Positions 62,310-64,000 of a DNA stretch of 64,000 nt are shown here, one piece after another. The notes below the pieces were generated by a model. It had not been told where the DNA came from and made no database searches. It worked only from the letters and a program-made list of their open reading frames with translations. The position numbers were made by a program, and so were the translations under genes. The DNA is from Muribaculaceae bacterium (lineage in GTDB: Bacteria > Bacteroidota > Bacteroidia > Bacteroidales > Muribaculaceae). The stretch lies in contig JAEDFO010000001.1 in assembly GCA_016292745.1 (NCBI GenBank), positions 62,001 to 126,000 on the forward strand, written 5' to 3'. How positions within the stretch are numbered: the first letter of the stretch is position 1; each line of letters starts with the position of its first letter.

Positions 62310-63815
62310 TCAGTTATTAATAATTGTCTTGTACTGTTTGGTTTTTGCAATGAAGACAAATAATAATGTTAATGTAATTACTGCTGCTGTAATTATTGAA
62401 ATGTAATAATCGATGGATATTGCCGTATAGTTAAACTTGGTTGAAAGCCATTCAGCTAATGAGTTATCCAATGAAAAGCCTTCAGGAGCAAAAATTATAT
62501 ACGAAATACATACCATGGTCATGAATAATGACGGCAATAATGCAAAAATATATCTACGGCCGTTTCGTTTAAGATAAACTGTAACAGCCCATAGAGAAAA
62601 CATTGCCAAGGTTTGATTACACCATCCAAAATATCGCCAAAGGACAGTAAAATCAATTTTCATAACTATAAATGTAAGCACAAATATTGGTAATGATATG
62701 GATAATCGATGCCATAACTTAGATTGTTTAATCTTCAAGATATCGGCTACAATCAATCTGGCGCTTCTCAACGCAGTATCACCAGAGGAAATAGGAGCAA
62801 CAATAACACCAAGAACAGCCAATACACCGCCCACTGTGCCAAGCCATTCTCGCGACAAGGTATTTACCAATGGTGATGCGCTCTTCGATTGATGCAGGAA
62901 ATCGGACAATGCACTGAAATCGCCTCTGAAAAATGCAATTGCAGCAGCAGCCCAGATGAGAGCAACAATCCCTTCTGCAACCATAGCTCCGTAAAATACA
63001 GGACGGGAATATTTCTCATTTTTCAGACATCGTGCCATCATTGGCGTCTGGGTTGCATGGAATCCGGATATTGCACCACACGCTATTGATACAAACATCA
63101 ATGGAAACATTCGGTTGGTTTCTGGATTTACAAAACGGTTTTGTAATCCAGTTGAAAACTCTGGAATGAATTCCAACTTACTGGAAATCAAAACAATTAG
63201 AATCCCGACTGCCATAAACAACAATGCAAAACCAAAAACAGGATATAATCGGCCAACAAGCTTGTCGATAGGCAACAATGACGCAAGAATAAAATAGACG
63301 AAAATTACAAAAATCCAAAAATCTGTTGTCAGAATACCACCGGCAACACCTGCAGTGAGTAATTTCAGAAGTTCTGCCGGATTTATGACAAATACAGCAG
63401 CCACAAGTATCATTAAAAGTAAAGCAAACAAGCGCATGCAATGCTTAACCGTAATGCCTAATTCATTTCCGATAATCTCCGGAATGGAAGTACCGTCACT
63501 TCTAACACAAATTACTCCTGTAAGGAAATCGTGCACGCCACCGGCAAAGATGGTGCCCAGTGATATCCAAAGGAACGCTGCCGGCCCATATTGGATGCCC
63601 ATAATTGCCCCAAAAATAGGACCCAAACCAGCAATATTAAGAAATTGGATAAGAAAAACTTTCCATGTTGGCATCGGAACGAAGTCAACACCGTCAGTTC
63701 TGGTATATGCAGGCACACTGCGGTTATTATCAACACCGAATACTTTCTCTACGAAACTGCCATAGAAAAAGTATCCAACTATAAGAACAGCCAGAGCAAT
63801 AAGGAATGAATACAT
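62310..63815 (-). CDS. cstA: Carbon starvation protein A (CstA) family transporter
   Basis: This is an inner membrane transporter of the CstA family, linked to uptake of peptides or pyruvate. The start has the family pattern YFFYGSFVEKVFGVD, then TRTDGVDFVPMPTWKVFLIQFLNIAGLGPIFGAI. About 13 hydrophobic segments follow, with GGVHDFLTGVICVRSDG and SGFHATQTPMMARCLKNE. At 501 residues it is the shorter Bacteroidetes-type form. It lies 27 bases after floA and 2 bases before the PHP gene. The physiological substrate is not clear from sequence. Confidence 0.93.
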   Translation of the reverse strand: MYSFLIALAVLIVGYFFYGSFVEKVFGVDNNRSVPAYTRTDGVDFVPMPTWKVFLIQFLNIAGLGPIFGAIMGIQYGPAAFLWISLGTIFAGGVHDFLTGVICVRSDGTSIPEIIGNELGITVKHCMRLFALLLMILVAAVFVINPAELLKLLTAGVAGGILTTDFWIFVIFVYFILASLLPIDKLVGRLYPVFGFALLFMAVGILIVLISSKLEFIPEFSTGLQNRFVNPETNRMFPLMFVSIACGAISGFHATQTPMMARCLKNEKYSRPVFYGAMVAEGIVALIWAAAAIAFFRGDFSALSDFLHQSKSASPLVNTLSREWLGTVGGVLAVLGVIVAPISSGDTALRSARLIVADILKIKQSKLWHRLSISLPIFVLTFIVMKIDFTVLWRYFGWCNQTLAMFSLWAVTVYLKRNGRRYIFALLPSLFMTMVCISYIIFAPEGFSLDNSLAEWLSTKFNYTAISIDYYISIITAAVITLTLLFVFIAKTKQYKTIINN

Positions 63816-63842
63816 ACTAGTCTAAATTTGCAGTGGTTGCGT

Positions 63843-64000
63843 TTATTTCTGGGGTTTTGCAATTGCTTCACGCATTGTGGTATCAGCCTCCATATTTTTC
63901 ATTCTATAGTAATCCATAATGCCGAGATTCCCATTGCGGAATGCTTCTGCCATTGCCTTGGGAACATCGGCTTCTGCCTCAATAACCTTAGCTCGTGCCT
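63843..64000 (-). CDS. floA: FloA, flotillin-like protein (C-terminal end only)
   Basis: The last bases of the window contain the 3' end of a gene on the minus strand: 51 codons ending at TAA 63843-63845. The peptide ARAKVIEAEADVPKAMAEAF followed by GIMDYYRMKNMEADTTMREAI matches the C-terminus of FloA, a membrane-microdomain scaffold of the flotillin/SPFH type. The rest lies beyond the window. It is upstream of cstA by 27 bases and probably cotranscribed with it. Confidence 0.88.
   Translation of the reverse strand, partial: ARAKVIEAEADVPKAMAEAFRNGNLGIMDYYRMKNMEADTTMREAIAKPQK

Noticed and set aside
1..64000. CRISPR arrays, insertion sequences, prophage, tRNA genes, or defence systems
   Set aside because: I looked for regular repeats, transposase or integrase motifs, terminal inverted repeats flanking genes, cloverleaf sequences and known defence domains and found none. 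The content is core chromosomal genes with even composition.

Overview
The window is a gene-dense piece of ordinary chromosome from a member of the Bacteroidetes, most likely order Bacteroidales (possibly a Muribaculaceae-like gut lineage; the family is only a guess). The evidence is the recurring promoter form TTTG-N19-21-TAnnTTTG, a FeoA-FeoB fusion, a short primary sigma factor without region 1.1, a DUF4924-type gene beside rfbD and prfC, a malic enzyme fused to a phosphotransacetylase-like domain, and a Bacteroides-like RNase P RNA. I saw no tRNA, rRNA operon, CRISPR array, prophage, insertion sequence or defence island.

Layout. 1-5.8 kb (+): uvrB (5' end outside the window), a YgiQ-type radical SAM gene and an S9 lipoprotein peptidase, closed by a bidirectional terminator. 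5.8-14.8 kb (-): a run read from right to left as a 56-residue membrane protein, dxs, trkA, trkH, ftsK, a LolA-like gene and trxB. 14.9-19.7 kb (-): tsaC, a polyprenyl-phosphate sugar transferase, a ClC channel and fmt behind one consensus promoter. 19.9-24.5 kb (+): patatin, GH13 glycosidase, prs, acyltransferase. 24.5-27.1 kb (-): rpoD and htrA. 27.4-29.8 kb (+): two half-size chromate transporter genes and folC. 29.8-31.5 kb (-): a YihY/BrkB-type membrane protein and rnpB. 31.7-35.2 kb (+): three envelope genes (BamA/TamA-like barrel, phosphoethanolamine transferase, small secreted barrel-like protein). 35.2-39.0 kb (-): a Crp/Fnr regulator, DUF4924, rfbD and prfC. 39.2-41.4 kb (-): malic enzyme. 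41.6-48.0 kb (-): the leucine operon leuA-leuC-leuD-cimA-like-leuB. 48.1-51.5 kb (+): ftsY, rimO, isochorismate synthase. 51.7-54.4 kb (+): nrdD-nrdG, convergent with feoAB. 57.0-58.7 kb (+): a small conserved gene, a PlsC-like acyltransferase and an omega-amidase. 58.7-64 kb (-): floA (partial), cstA, a PHP phosphatase, metA and a U32 protein.

The strongest non-gene signal is the leader of the leucine operon (about 47777-47973). A consensus promoter is followed by a 27-codon reading frame with seven Leu and five Ile codons. Its end overlaps one arm of an antiterminator, which competes with a terminator hairpin ending six bases before leuA. This is a complete ribosome-mediated attenuator. Its mixed Leu/Ile codon content fits an operon that carries both leuA and a citramalate-synthase-like paralogue, because LeuBCD can serve both leucine and isoleucine synthesis.

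Other points worth a look are a set of inverted repeats upstream of nrdDG, a MetA whose residue 111 predicts acetyl-CoA use, an orphan sugar transferase starting at TTG inside a translation-related operon, and several uncharacterised small proteins.
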